Positions 8,352 through 16,336 of a DNA stretch of 64,000 nt are shown here, one piece after another (within the stretch, counting starts at the first letter, position 1; each line of letters starts with the position of its first letter). Origin of the DNA: Nonomuraea guangzhouensis. GTDB taxonomy: Bacteria; Actinomycetota; Actinomycetes; Streptosporangiales; Streptosporangiaceae. The stretch lies in the NCBI RefSeq assembly GCF_019396345.1, contig NZ_JAHKRM010000043.1, forward strand, positions 34,687 to 98,686, read 5' to 3'. The notes beneath the pieces were generated by a model. That model made no database searches, was not told where the DNA came from, and was given only the letters and a program-made list of their open reading frames with translations. The position numbers and the translations under genes are program-made.

Positions 8352-8831
8352 ATGGAGACGAGTGCGAGGACGGGCAGTCCCGTGGAATGGGCGCTGCGTT
8401 CCGCCGCGCCGGCGGATCTCGAGGCGATCGTGGAGCTGCGAGCGACGGTGATGCGCCCGGACCTGGAGCGGCTGGGACGGTTCGACGAGTATCGGGTCCG
8501 GCAGCGGCTGCGGGATGCCTTCATTCCTCAGCACACCTCGGTCATCGTGGCCAACGGCGCCTTCGCGGGCTGCGTCGCGGTGCGTCCGGCCGAGGACGGG
8601 CGGTGGCTGGAGCATTTCTATCTCGATCCCGGCCTCCAGGGCCGAGGGCTCGGCTCGGCCGTCCTGCGGACCCTGCTGAAGCGGGCCGATGCCGACGACG
8701 CGCTCGTCCGCCTGAACGTCCTGCAGGGCAGCGCCGCCCGGCGGCTGTACGAGCGTCACGGGTTCACCGTGGAGGCTGAGGACCCGGTCGACGTCTTCAT
8801 GGTGCGCCGGCCTGGTGCGGGCACCTCATGA
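8352..8831 (+). CDS. GNAT family N-acetyltransferase
   Basis: 159 residues with the acetyl-CoA binding core LDPGLQGRGLGSAVL (about 94-108), which holds the Q/R-x-x-G-x-G/A motif. The closing RLYERHGFTVEAEDPVDVFM is typical of small-molecule GNATs. The substrate is unknown. It has no ribosome site and sits directly behind a -10-like GATACT, suggesting leaderless translation. It converges with the esterase gene 21 bases away. Confidence 0.85.
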   Translation: METSARTGSPVEWALRSAAPADLEAIVELRATVMRPDLERLGRFDEYRVRQRLRDAFIPQHTSVIVANGAFAGCVAVRPAEDGRWLEHFYLDPGLQGRGLGSAVLRTLLKRADADDALVRLNVLQGSAARRLYERHGFTVEAEDPVDVFMVRRPGAGTS

Positions 8832-8852
8832 GGTAGCTCGGCCGCGGCGACC

Positions 8853-9749
8853 TCAGTCGGCCAGGCCACGGCGCAGGGCCGCGGCGAGTTCGGCGAGCTG
8901 CCGCTGTGACACCTCGGCGGACAGGATCGCCTGCGACCCGTGGAAGGTGCCGGGCCACTGGTGCAGATCGACCGACACCCCCGCCTGCAGCAGGCGCAGC
9001 GCGTAGCCCATGTCCTCGTCGCGGTTCGGGTCGAACTCCGCGGTGGCGATGTAGGCGGGCGGCAGGCCGGACAGGTCGGTGGCCCGCGCCGGGGCGGCGT
9101 ACGGGGAGGCCACGGCGGTGCCCAGGTAGTAGCGCCACGATGCGGTGACCACGTCGCGATTGATCCAGGGCGTGTCGGTGAAGTTCCGTGCCGACCAGGT
9201 CTCCTGCCGGTCGTCGAGCTCGGGCTCGTTGAGCAGCTGGAAGCGGATCGGCGGCCCCTGCTCATCGCGCGCCCGCAGCGCCACCGCGGCCGCGAGCCCC
9301 CCGCCGGCGCTGTGACCGCCGACCGCGATCCGCCCGGCGTCGATGCCGAGCTCGGCGGCGTGCTCGTCCGCCCAGGACAGCACGGCGTAGACGTCGTCCA
9401 GCGCGGCCGGGAACCGGTGCTCGGGAGCCCGCCGGTAGCCCACCGAGATCACCACCGCACCGGAGCCGTCCGCGAGCCGGGCGGCCCAAAGGTGCTCGGT
9501 GTCCAGGTCACCCATGACGAATCCGCCGCCGTGCAGCCAGACGATAGCGCCCTGGGCCTGGCGCGGACGATAGATCCGCACCACCACGTCCGGATCGGCG
9601 GGCACCATCCGATCCTCGACCTCCAGGTCCGCGAGATCAGGTGCCGGCCTCGCGGCGGCCGCCTTGGCGTAGTTCGCCCGCGCGGCGACCGGGTCGGTCA
9701 GTTCTACCCGGGGGATCAACGGGAGGAATGCCTCAAGTTCGGGATTCAT
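8853..9749 (-). CDS. Alpha/beta hydrolase, hormone-sensitive-lipase type esterase
   Basis: 298 residues from the ATG at 9749 (MNPELEAFLPLIP); an ATG at 9758 is nearly as good and neither has a strong ribosome site. The HGGGF oxyanion motif lies near residue 78, and the nucleophile elbow GHSAGGG is at about 145. An acidic FDPNRDE and a C-terminal GTFHGS supply the rest of the triad. Such enzymes hydrolyse short acyl esters. It is divergent from a PucR-type regulator 94 bases away, which is the likely controller. Confidence 0.87.
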   Translation of the reverse strand: MNPELEAFLPLIPRVELTDPVAARANYAKAAAARPAPDLADLEVEDRMVPADPDVVVRIYRPRQAQGAIVWLHGGGFVMGDLDTEHLWAARLADGSGAVVISVGYRRAPEHRFPAALDDVYAVLSWADEHAAELGIDAGRIAVGGHSAGGGLAAAVALRARDEQGPPIRFQLLNEPELDDRQETWSARNFTDTPWINRDVVTASWRYYLGTAVASPYAAPARATDLSGLPPAYIATAEFDPNRDEDMGYALRLLQAGVSVDLHQWPGTFHGSQAILSAEVSQRQLAELAAALRRGLAD

Positions 9750-9843
9750 GGCAACCATTCTCACGGTCGCCATTCCCGTGATCATCCGCCATCCGTCGGA
9801 CATCCCCGCCTGACCGTGCACCGATCGGCGCTATCCTCCTGCC

Positions 9844-10878
9844 ATGGAGGCACTGGCCGAACGGCTGTCGCACCTGGACGCGCAGGCCGAAGGCGCGGTT
9901 CGCGTCATCGCGTTCTACGACACGCTGATGCGCCGCCGGGTGGACCTCCCCGCGCTGGCCAGGGCCTCGGCGGTCCTCGCCGAGTGCGTGGCCGGATTGC
10001 GGCTCCACAGCACGGGCCGGGCGATCCGCATGGCACCCGACGGCAGGACCGCCTCCACCCCGCCGGCACCCGCGTCCACCACAGTGCCGATCACCCTCGA
10101 CGAGGAGGAGATCGGCACCGTATGGCTGGAGCGCCCCGGCCCACCCGTCCCCCTCGACGAACTGCTCCTGGACCGGCTGGCCATCGCCGCCGCGGCCGCC
10201 GCCGAGAAGTACGGCCCGGCCCGCACCACCATGGCCGACCCCGCGCTCGTCGAGCTCGCGATCAGCGGCGACAGCGACGACGCCGCCACCGCCCGGGCCC
10301 TACGGCTGCTGGGCTTCGCCGCCGACCTGCCCGTCCACGTCCTCGCCGTACGCTCACAGCTCCCCCTCGACCAGATCGCCGGCCGGCTCTGCCCCGCCCG
10401 CCCGGTGAAAGCGGCACCACTGGCCGACGCGGGCGTCATCCTGGCCACCACCATCGACCCGGCCCGGCTCCCATCGGGCGTACGGGCGGGCATCGGCGCC
10501 ACCGGCAACCCCAGCCGGGCCTGGCAGCAGGCCCGTACCGCGCTCCGCTTCACCACCGCACGCCAACCGGTCATCCACTACGACGACCTGGGCGCCCTGA
10601 CGCTCCTGACCGAAATACCCCCCGACACCGCCCGCGACAACACCGACGTGACCGCCATCGCGCGCATGGCCGACAACCCAGAGGACCTGGAGACGCTGGA
10701 CGCCTACTGCGCCACCGGCTCCCTGCGCCAGGCCGCCGACCTGCTGCACCTGCACCACAGCAGCGTCGCCCGCCGCATCGAACAGCTCGCGAAGACCCTG
10801 CGCATCGACCTCACCGAACCCACCGGACTGACCCGCGCCAGACTCGCCCTCACCACCTGGCGGCTCCTCAACAGCTGA
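9844..10878 (+). CDS. PucR-type transcriptional regulator
   Basis: 344 residues. The N-terminal half is a sensor-like region without a recognised family. The C-terminal ~60 residues form the PucR-class HTH, including GSLRQAADLLHLHHSSVARR, where short-spacer helices precede a wHTH. It is divergent from the esterase and convergent with the alcohol dehydrogenase, so it may control either, more likely the esterase. The ligand is unknown. Confidence 0.78.
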   Translation: MEALAERLSHLDAQAEGAVRVIAFYDTLMRRRVDLPALARASAVLAECVAGLRLHSTGRAIRMAPDGRTASTPPAPASTTVPITLDEEEIGTVWLERPGPPVPLDELLLDRLAIAAAAAAEKYGPARTTMADPALVELAISGDSDDAATARALRLLGFAADLPVHVLAVRSQLPLDQIAGRLCPARPVKAAPLADAGVILATTIDPARLPSGVRAGIGATGNPSRAWQQARTALRFTTARQPVIHYDDLGALTLLTEIPPDTARDNTDVTAIARMADNPEDLETLDAYCATGSLRQAADLLHLHHSSVARRIEQLAKTLRIDLTEPTGLTRARLALTTWRLLNS

Positions 10879-10886
10879 GCCGGCGA

Positions 10887-11915
10887 TCAGTTGCCGGTGG
10901 TCAGGACCATGCGGAAGCGGGCCTGACCGGAGAGCATCTTCTGGAACGCCGCACCGGCCTCCTCCAGCGGAGCCTCCTCGATCCACGCCCGGACGCCGCT
11001 CTGGGCGGCGAACCTCATGGTGTCCTGGATGTCGACCGCGTTGCCGGAAGCATGCCCGTACACCCGCTTGGCCTCGTCCACGAGCTGCAGGGGCGTGACG
11101 TTCAGCGGCTCCATGTCGACACCGACGACGATGAGCTCACCGCGGCGCCCCAGCCCGTCGAACGCGGCGGACATCGCCGCGGCGTTGGTCACCGTCGCCA
11201 GCACCACCTTGGCTCCCCCGCGGGCCTGCAGCGCGTCGGCCGTCTTCTCGGTGGCGCTGTCGATGTAGTGGGAGGCGCCGAGCTTGTGAGCCAGGGACGC
11301 CTTTTCCGGACCGCGGGCCATCGCGATGGTGTCGAAGCCCATCTTCGAGGCGTACTGCACGCCCAGGTGCCCCAGACCACCCAGGCCGAGGATCGCGACG
11401 GCGTCGCCTGAACGCGCGGAGCTGCGGCGCAGCGCGTTGTACACGGTCACGCCGGCGCAGGCCAGGGGCGCGGCTTCCACCGCCGTCAGCTCGTCCGGGA
11501 TCGAGGCCAAGGCGACGGCCGGTGCCACGACGGCGTCGGCGAACCCTCCGGCGTACGCGGCCCCCGGCACCTGGATCTCGGGACAGAGGACGCCGTCTCC
11601 CTGCCTGCAGGCGTCGCAGTGGCCGCAGCTGCCGCCGTACCAGCCGATCGCGACCCGATCACCCACGGACCAGCCGGTGACGTTGTCGCCGATCGCGTCG
11701 ATACGTCCCGCGATCTCGTGCCCTGGTGTGACGGGAAAGGTGGTGCCCGGAAGGTGTCCGGCGGTGATCATCGCGTCGGAGTGGCACACTCCACAGGCCT
11801 CGACGGTGACCCGCACCTGCCCCGGCCCCGGTTCCGGGGTGTCCACCTGAACCAGCGACATGTCCCCGCCAGGCTGGGCGACCTGCATGGAACGGTGCAT
11901 GGGTGAAGAAGACAT
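10887..11915 (-). CDS. Zinc-dependent alcohol dehydrogenase
   Basis: 342-residue medium-chain dehydrogenase. Catalytic zinc ligands Cys44 (CGVCHSD) and His66-Glu67 (PGHE) are present, as are the structural zinc cysteines 97, 100, 103 and 111, and the NAD(P)-binding GLGGLGHLG. The start at 11915 is supported by AGGAG about 8 bases upstream. Family members oxidise alcohols or reduce aldehydes in the cytoplasm. The ArsR-type regulator begins further upstream on the same strand; 76 bases separate them, so shared transcription is possible. Confidence 0.9.
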   Translation of the reverse strand: MSSSPMHRSMQVAQPGGDMSLVQVDTPEPGPGQVRVTVEACGVCHSDAMITAGHLPGTTFPVTPGHEIAGRIDAIGDNVTGWSVGDRVAIGWYGGSCGHCDACRQGDGVLCPEIQVPGAAYAGGFADAVVAPAVALASIPDELTAVEAAPLACAGVTVYNALRRSSARSGDAVAILGLGGLGHLGVQYASKMGFDTIAMARGPEKASLAHKLGASHYIDSATEKTADALQARGGAKVVLATVTNAAAMSAAFDGLGRRGELIVVGVDMEPLNVTPLQLVDEAKRVYGHASGNAVDIQDTMRFAAQSGVRAWIEEAPLEEAGAAFQKMLSGQARFRMVLTTGN

Positions 11916-11991
11916 GTCGTCTCCTTTTCTTGCGAAAAGCAGCCGCCCTTACGGGGCAGCCTCTACAAGTCCACCATCGCACCTCGTTCAT

Positions 11992-12534
11992 TTACTGTTC
12001 GTCGGACCCCCTGGCAGGAGGCAGTCGGGGGATGTCGGCCCGGTAGAGGCTGAGGAGCAGCCCGTATGCCTCGGTTTCCGGGCCTGAAGCCGGCTGCCGA
12101 TCGCCGACCAGTGTGTCGAGCCGCTCGGCCAGCGCGCGAGCCTCGTCAGGGGTGAGCCAGAGATGGCGCAACGCGGTATGCCCGGGGTCATCGGAACGGG
12201 TGGGCGACATCTCCGCCCGAGCCGCGTCGAGGAGAAACTTCGCTCCGTCGCCACATTCCTCGTCGAGCCTGAATTCCTTGCTGATGAGCTCGAACCGCTG
12301 TTCGGTGCCGCCCCGCACCTGCCGCGTGCTCGCCAGGCGGACGAGCCCCGCGTCACGCAGGACCCGTACGTGGTAGCCGACCGTGCCCTTGGTCGAACCG
12401 AGTGCCGCCGTCAGCTCGCCCAGCGTGGCGGGGCGTTGACGCAGCAGGTTGACCAGGCGGTGGCGCAACGGGTGCCCGAGCGCCTTGAACTGCGCGGGAG
12501 AGCGCAGCACCACGAGGTCCGGCTCAGCTTCCAT
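11992..12534 (-). CDS. ArsR-type winged-helix regulator
   Basis: 180 residues. The N-terminal winged helix contains FKALGHPLRHRLVNLLRQRP and GSTKGTVGYHVRVLRDAG, typical of the HTH_20/ArsR class without the metal-binding cysteines of true ArsR sensors. The C-terminal half is helical. It is divergent from the DUF2218-methyltransferase gene. The shared intergenic region carries AAACGCTTT-type sites over a promoter, so it probably represses that gene and itself. Confidence 0.82.
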   Translation of the reverse strand: MEAEPDLVVLRSPAQFKALGHPLRHRLVNLLRQRPATLGELTAALGSTKGTVGYHVRVLRDAGLVRLASTRQVRGGTEQRFELISKEFRLDEECGDGAKFLLDAARAEMSPTRSDDPGHTALRHLWLTPDEARALAERLDTLVGDRQPASGPETEAYGLLLSLYRADIPRLPPARGSDEQ

Positions 12535-12555
12535 GACGCAAGTGTCTAGGAACTT

Positions 12556-12609
12556 AAACGCTTTGACAAACGCGCCAGAGCGGCGGCAGACTCCCGGGGA
12601 GAAAGCGTT
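12556..12609 (+). promoter_or_regulatory. Promoter with flanking AAACGCTTT-type operator sites
   Basis: A TTGACA (12563-12568), 18 bases, CAGACT (12587-12592) promoter points at the methyltransferase gene. AAACGCTTT (12556-12564) overlaps the -35, and its inverted form AAAGCGTT (12602-12609) lies near the transcription start. A third GACGCTTAA half-site is at 12620-12628. The arrangement suits repression by the divergent ArsR-type protein. Confidence 0.55.
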
Positions 12610-12648
12610 GAAGATTCTCGACGCTTAACGTTGGAAGGACTTCCTCGC

Positions 12649-13596
12649 ATGCCCCTGTCAACGGCACACGTCGCAACCGATCGTTCGGCGCGTTACGTCA
12701 AGCAGCTGATCTCCCACATGAGTCACAAGGTCACCGCCGAGCTCACCGGCGCCGGCAGAGGCACGGTCACCTTCCGCTACGGCACCTGTTCGCTGACCTC
12801 CACCCGGCAGGAACTGGTCCTGATCGCCACCGCGGCGGACTCTGACTCCCTGACCGACGTGCAGGACGTCGTCACCCGGCACCTGCTGCGCTTCGCCACC
12901 CAGGAGGAGCTCCACGTCGGCTGGACCGACCCGATCGCGGGTGACGCCCTTGAGATCGTCGATCCGGCCGTCGGCGACTATGTGCTCGCCCACTGCACCC
13001 CGGCCGGCGAGTTGCTGACGGAATTGGCTGTCACGACACGAGAGACCACCGGCCGCGCCGCCGGAATGCAGGTCTCGGCCGACGAGGGTGCGCTGCTGGA
13101 GATGCTGGTCCGGCTCTCCGGTGCCCGTACCGCCATCGAGATCGGCGTGTTCACCGGCTATTCGGCCCTGTGCATCGCTCGCGCGCTACCCGCTGACGGC
13201 CGCCTGCTCGCTTGTGACGTGAGCAGCCAATGGACCGACATGGCCCGGCCCTTCTGGGCACGCGCCGGCGTCGATGACCGCATCGACCTCAGGATCGGCC
13301 CGGCCCTCCAGACGCTCCGCGCACTCCCCGAAGAACCGGCCTTCGACTTCGCCTTCATCGACGCGGACAAGGCCGGCTACCCCGCCTATTACGAGGAGAT
13401 CGTCCCGCGGCTCAATCCCGGTGGTCTGCTCGTCCTCGACAATGTGTTCCTCGGGGGCGAAGTGCTCGACCCCGCCTTCCAGGAGGAAGACCATCAGGCG
13501 ATGCGCCGCGTGAACCAGGCCGTCGCCAGTGACGATCGGCTGGATTGCGTGATGCTGCCCGTGCGTGACGGCGTCACACTGGCCAGGAAGCGTTGA
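12649..13596 (+). CDS. DUF2218 - class I O-methyltransferase fusion
   Basis: 315 residues. Start at 12649 with GGAAGGA at 12633-12639. Residues ~5-95 match the small DUF2218 family (STAHVATDRSARYVKQLISH at the start), normally a stand-alone ~100-residue protein. Residues ~110-315 are a CCoAOMT-type SAM methyltransferase: EIGVFTGYSALCIARALP binds SAM, and FDFAFIDADKAGYPAYY plus LLVLDNVFLGG are the usual metal/substrate motifs. No frameshift or stop lies between them, so this is a real single frame. The methyl acceptor is unknown. Likely repressed by the divergent ArsR-type gene. Confidence 0.85.
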   Translation: MPLSTAHVATDRSARYVKQLISHMSHKVTAELTGAGRGTVTFRYGTCSLTSTRQELVLIATAADSDSLTDVQDVVTRHLLRFATQEELHVGWTDPIAGDALEIVDPAVGDYVLAHCTPAGELLTELAVTTRETTGRAAGMQVSADEGALLEMLVRLSGARTAIEIGVFTGYSALCIARALPADGRLLACDVSSQWTDMARPFWARAGVDDRIDLRIGPALQTLRALPEEPAFDFAFIDADKAGYPAYYEEIVPRLNPGGLLVLDNVFLGGEVLDPAFQEEDHQAMRRVNQAVASDDRLDCVMLPVRDGVTLARKR

Positions 13597-13607
13597 ACCA
13601 GGTCGCG

Positions 13608-14501
13608 TCAGGCGTGCTCGGCGCAGAAGCAGCCGACGCCCTTTTCGATCCACTCCTGGCCGGCCCACTCCGGGTGCCGCTCGATCATCAGCGCCTTGAC
13701 CTCCTCGACGATCGTCTCCTCGGCCATGGCCGAGTCGCGCCGTACCCAGGTCTCGTCGCGCAGCAGCTCGAGATAGTCACGGACGTCGACCAGCAGCTGC
13801 CGGTCGGAGATGTCGCCGTGGCCGGGCACCACCACGCTCGGATCGCTCGCGACCAGGCCGCGCATTACCTCGATCCAGCGCAGCCCCGAGACGTCGGTGT
13901 CGTACGGCGGGAACCACGGGAAGATCGAGAACTGTCCGGCGTCGACCAGGTCACCCGTGAACAGCACGCCCGCGTCAGGCACGGTCACCACCTGGTCGCC
14001 CTTGCTGTGGGCGCGGCCCGTGGCCCGCAGGCGCACGACCCGGCCGCCCAGGTCGAGCTCGTACGCGCCGTCGTAGACCGCGTCCGGCGTGACCAGCTCG
14101 ACGTCTTCCAGCTGCCGCGCGATCGGCGCGCCGAGGCCGCGGAACATCTCGAGGTAGCCCGGCCCCTTTCCGGCCAGGTCCGCCGCCTGCGCGCCGTTGA
14201 CGAGGTACGTCGCCTCGCCCGCGAAGGCCTGCGCGCCGAACGCGTGCTCAGGGTGGAAATGCGTCGTGGTCAGGTAGAGCTTGCGGCCCTTGGCGTACTC
14301 GGTCGCGAAGGCGAGCACCGTCTCGCCGTTGCGCGGGCCCATGCCGGTGTCGACGACCAGCACGGAGTGGTCGCCGCCGATGACGCCGATGTTGGGTACG
14401 AGTTCCACTCGGCGGTTCGGGATCACCACCAGGTCGCGGGCGAGTTCGCGGACCTGGGTGATCTCGACGACCGGCTCGTGGATGAGGGATTCGGAAGACA
14501 T
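13608..14501 (-). CDS. MBL-fold metallo-hydrolase
   Basis: 297 residues from the ATG at 14501 (MSSESL). The metal motif THFHPEHAFG puts His81, His83 and His86 in place, with Glu replacing the common Asp of HxHxDH. Later RAHSKGDQ, FTGDLVD and VPGHGD supply the remaining ligands. The substrate is not predictable. It is divergent from a LysR gene with a strong palindrome between them, and converges on the methyltransferase 11 bases away. Confidence 0.85.
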   Translation of the reverse strand: MSSESLIHEPVVEITQVRELARDLVVIPNRRVELVPNIGVIGGDHSVLVVDTGMGPRNGETVLAFATEYAKGRKLYLTTTHFHPEHAFGAQAFAGEATYLVNGAQAADLAGKGPGYLEMFRGLGAPIARQLEDVELVTPDAVYDGAYELDLGGRVVRLRATGRAHSKGDQVVTVPDAGVLFTGDLVDAGQFSIFPWFPPYDTDVSGLRWIEVMRGLVASDPSVVVPGHGDISDRQLLVDVRDYLELLRDETWVRRDSAMAEETIVEEVKALMIERHPEWAGQEWIEKGVGCFCAEHA

Positions 14502-14556
14502 GCTCCGACCCTGCCGCCGGCGCGTGTCCGGCGTCCAACACCGGTTCCGCAAGCCC

Positions 14557-14573
14557 GATACCGTCCTGGTATC
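14557..14573. promoter_or_regulatory. LysR operator candidate
   Basis: Perfect palindrome GATACC-GTCCT-GGTATC lies 10 bases before the lysR start and 55 bases before the MBL start. ATAC-N7-GTAT has the form expected for a LysR site, and its position suggests autorepression. Confidence 0.6.
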
Positions 14574-14583
14574 TTCGCTGCTG

Positions 14584-15456
14584 ATGGAGCTCCGCCTGCT
14601 GCGCTACTTCGTGGCCATCGCCGAGGAACGGCACTTCGGGCGGGCCGCCGCCCGGCTGCACATGACGCAGCCACCGCTGAGCCGGGCCATCAAGCAGCTG
14701 GAGACCGACCTGGGCGTCGTGCTGCTGCACCGTTCGGCCACCGGCGTCGCGCTCACCCCCGCGGGCAACGCGCTGTACGCGGAGGCGCGTACGCTGCTGG
14801 AACAGGCCGAGCAGGCACGCGCGCGGGTGACGGCGGCCGCCGGCGCCGTGACGCTCACCATCGGCACGCTCGCCGACAGCGCAGAAGAGGCCGGCACCCG
14901 CCTGGCCGCGACCTTCCGCCGCCGCCATCCCGAGGTCTCGATCCGGATCCGTGAGGCGGACTTCACCGACCCCACCACGGGACTGCGCAACGGCCTGGCC
15001 GACGTGGCGCTGACCCGGCTGCCGTTCGACGACACCGGCATCAGCACGCGGGTGCTGCGTTCCGACCCGATCGGGGTCGTCCTGCGCGCGGACGACCCGC
15101 TGGCCGGGCGCGACGCCGTGTGCCTGGCCGAGCTCGTCGACCGTCCCTGGTTCCAGCTGCCAGAAGGCACCGACCCGGTCTGGCGCGCCTACTGGAACGG
15201 GGCGAGGCCCGTCGGCGAGCGGCCGGCCGGTCCGGTGGTGCGTACCGTCAACGAGTGCATGCAGGCCGTCCTCTGGAACGGCACGGTCGGCATCGCGCCG
15301 CTCATCCACGCCCTGCCCGATGGGCTGACCTGGGCGCCCTTGACCGACATGCCCCCGAGCCGCCTCGTGGTCGCCTGGCCGACCGGGCACGAGAGCCCCC
15401 TGGTCCGCTCATTCGCCCACATCGCCGTCAGCACATACCGGTCGCCGCGCATGTAA
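14584..15456 (+). CDS. LysR family regulator
   Basis: 290 residues. The N-terminal wHTH (MELRLLRYFVAIAEERHFGR through MTQPPLSRAIKQLETDLG) and a LysR substrate domain are both complete. Divergent from the MBL-fold hydrolase, which is its likely target; the intergenic palindrome at 14557-14573 supports this. The effector is unknown. Confidence 0.9.
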   Translation: MELRLLRYFVAIAEERHFGRAAARLHMTQPPLSRAIKQLETDLGVVLLHRSATGVALTPAGNALYAEARTLLEQAEQARARVTAAAGAVTLTIGTLADSAEEAGTRLAATFRRRHPEVSIRIREADFTDPTTGLRNGLADVALTRLPFDDTGISTRVLRSDPIGVVLRADDPLAGRDAVCLAELVDRPWFQLPEGTDPVWRAYWNGARPVGERPAGPVVRTVNECMQAVLWNGTVGIAPLIHALPDGLTWAPLTDMPPSRLVVAWPTGHESPLVRSFAHIAVSTYRSPRM

Positions 15457-15525
15457 CTCGGGTCAGGCGGGCCGGGGGCACCGGCAGATCGAAGCCATCC
15501 GATGAGGCGGGCCCGCGGCGGTCGA

Positions 15526-16272
15526 TCACTCGGCCCCGTCGAGGCGCGACCTGATCAGGGCCTCCACTCCGTCCAGGATCCGGTCCAGGCCGAAGGCGTA
15601 GTCGAAGTGCCGCTCCTCCTCGGGGGTGCCCGCCGGGTAGTCGAACGCCCCCGCGTCGACCGCCCGGCGCAGCGCGGGAAAGCGCCGCTCGTCGGCCAGC
15701 GAGCCGAGCAGCGTACTGTAGGCGGCGATCGACTCCCCTGAGGCGGCCTGGCCGAGATCCGCGGTCAGCCGCGCGGTGGTGAGCATGTAGTTGGCCACCA
15801 GCAGCACCACACCGGCCTTGTCGCTCTCGCTGAGCCCGGTGCCATGCAGCACGGCCAGGGCCCGGTCCGTCCATGCCAGCTGGTTGGGCGTGACGGGCGG
15901 CCCGGTGACGGGCAGGTGGACGATCCACGTGTGGGCGCGCAGCATCTCCCACTGCGCGCGGCACCAGCGGGCCAGGCCCGGCCGCCAGCCCTCGCAGGGG
16001 CCGTCCAGTTCGGCGGGCACGGCGGCGACCGAGTCCAGCATCAGCAGCAGCAGCTCGTTCTTGCTCTTGACGTGCCGGTAGAGCGACATCGTGGTGAAGC
16101 CCAGCCGCTCGGCGACCCTGGCCATCGACACCGCTTCCAGGCCGCCCGCGTCCGCCAGATCCACCGCCGCCCCCGCGATGCGGCCGAGGCTCAGCCCGGT
16201 CCTGGGCTCGGGCGCGGGCCGGTGGAGCCGCTCCCAGAGCAGGTCGAGCCCGGCCGGCAGCTTGTCGTTCAT
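15526..16272 (-). CDS. TetR family regulator (TetR_C_1 type)
   Basis: 248 residues from the ATG at 16272. The HTH is displaced from the N-terminus by ~25 residues and includes MARVAERLGFTTMSLYRHV. The long C-terminal domain resembles the tetracycline-repressor class. A longer upstream open frame is a shadow of the monooxygenase region. It is divergent from the FAD monooxygenase with two palindromes in the 55-base gap, so it very likely represses that gene. Confidence 0.87.
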   Translation of the reverse strand: MNDKLPAGLDLLWERLHRPAPEPRTGLSLGRIAGAAVDLADAGGLEAVSMARVAERLGFTTMSLYRHVKSKNELLLLMLDSVAAVPAELDGPCEGWRPGLARWCRAQWEMLRAHTWIVHLPVTGPPVTPNQLAWTDRALAVLHGTGLSESDKAGVVLLVANYMLTTARLTADLGQAASGESIAAYSTLLGSLADERRFPALRRAVDAGAFDYPAGTPEEERHFDYAFGLDRILDGVEALIRSRLDGAE

Positions 16273-16304
16273 CGTCTCCCGCTTTCCTGCTCGCGCTTGC
16301 GCCA

Positions 16305-16336
16305 AGTGTATGTCATACACTCGGCGTATGACATAC
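16305..16336. promoter_or_regulatory. Two TetR operators, one containing the monooxygenase start codon
   Basis: Perfect palindrome AGTGTATGTCATACACT (16305-16321) is followed by GTATGACATAC (16326-16336). The ATG at 16328 lies inside the second. Both share the core GTATGnCATAC (with T or A in the centre). Confidence 0.7.
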
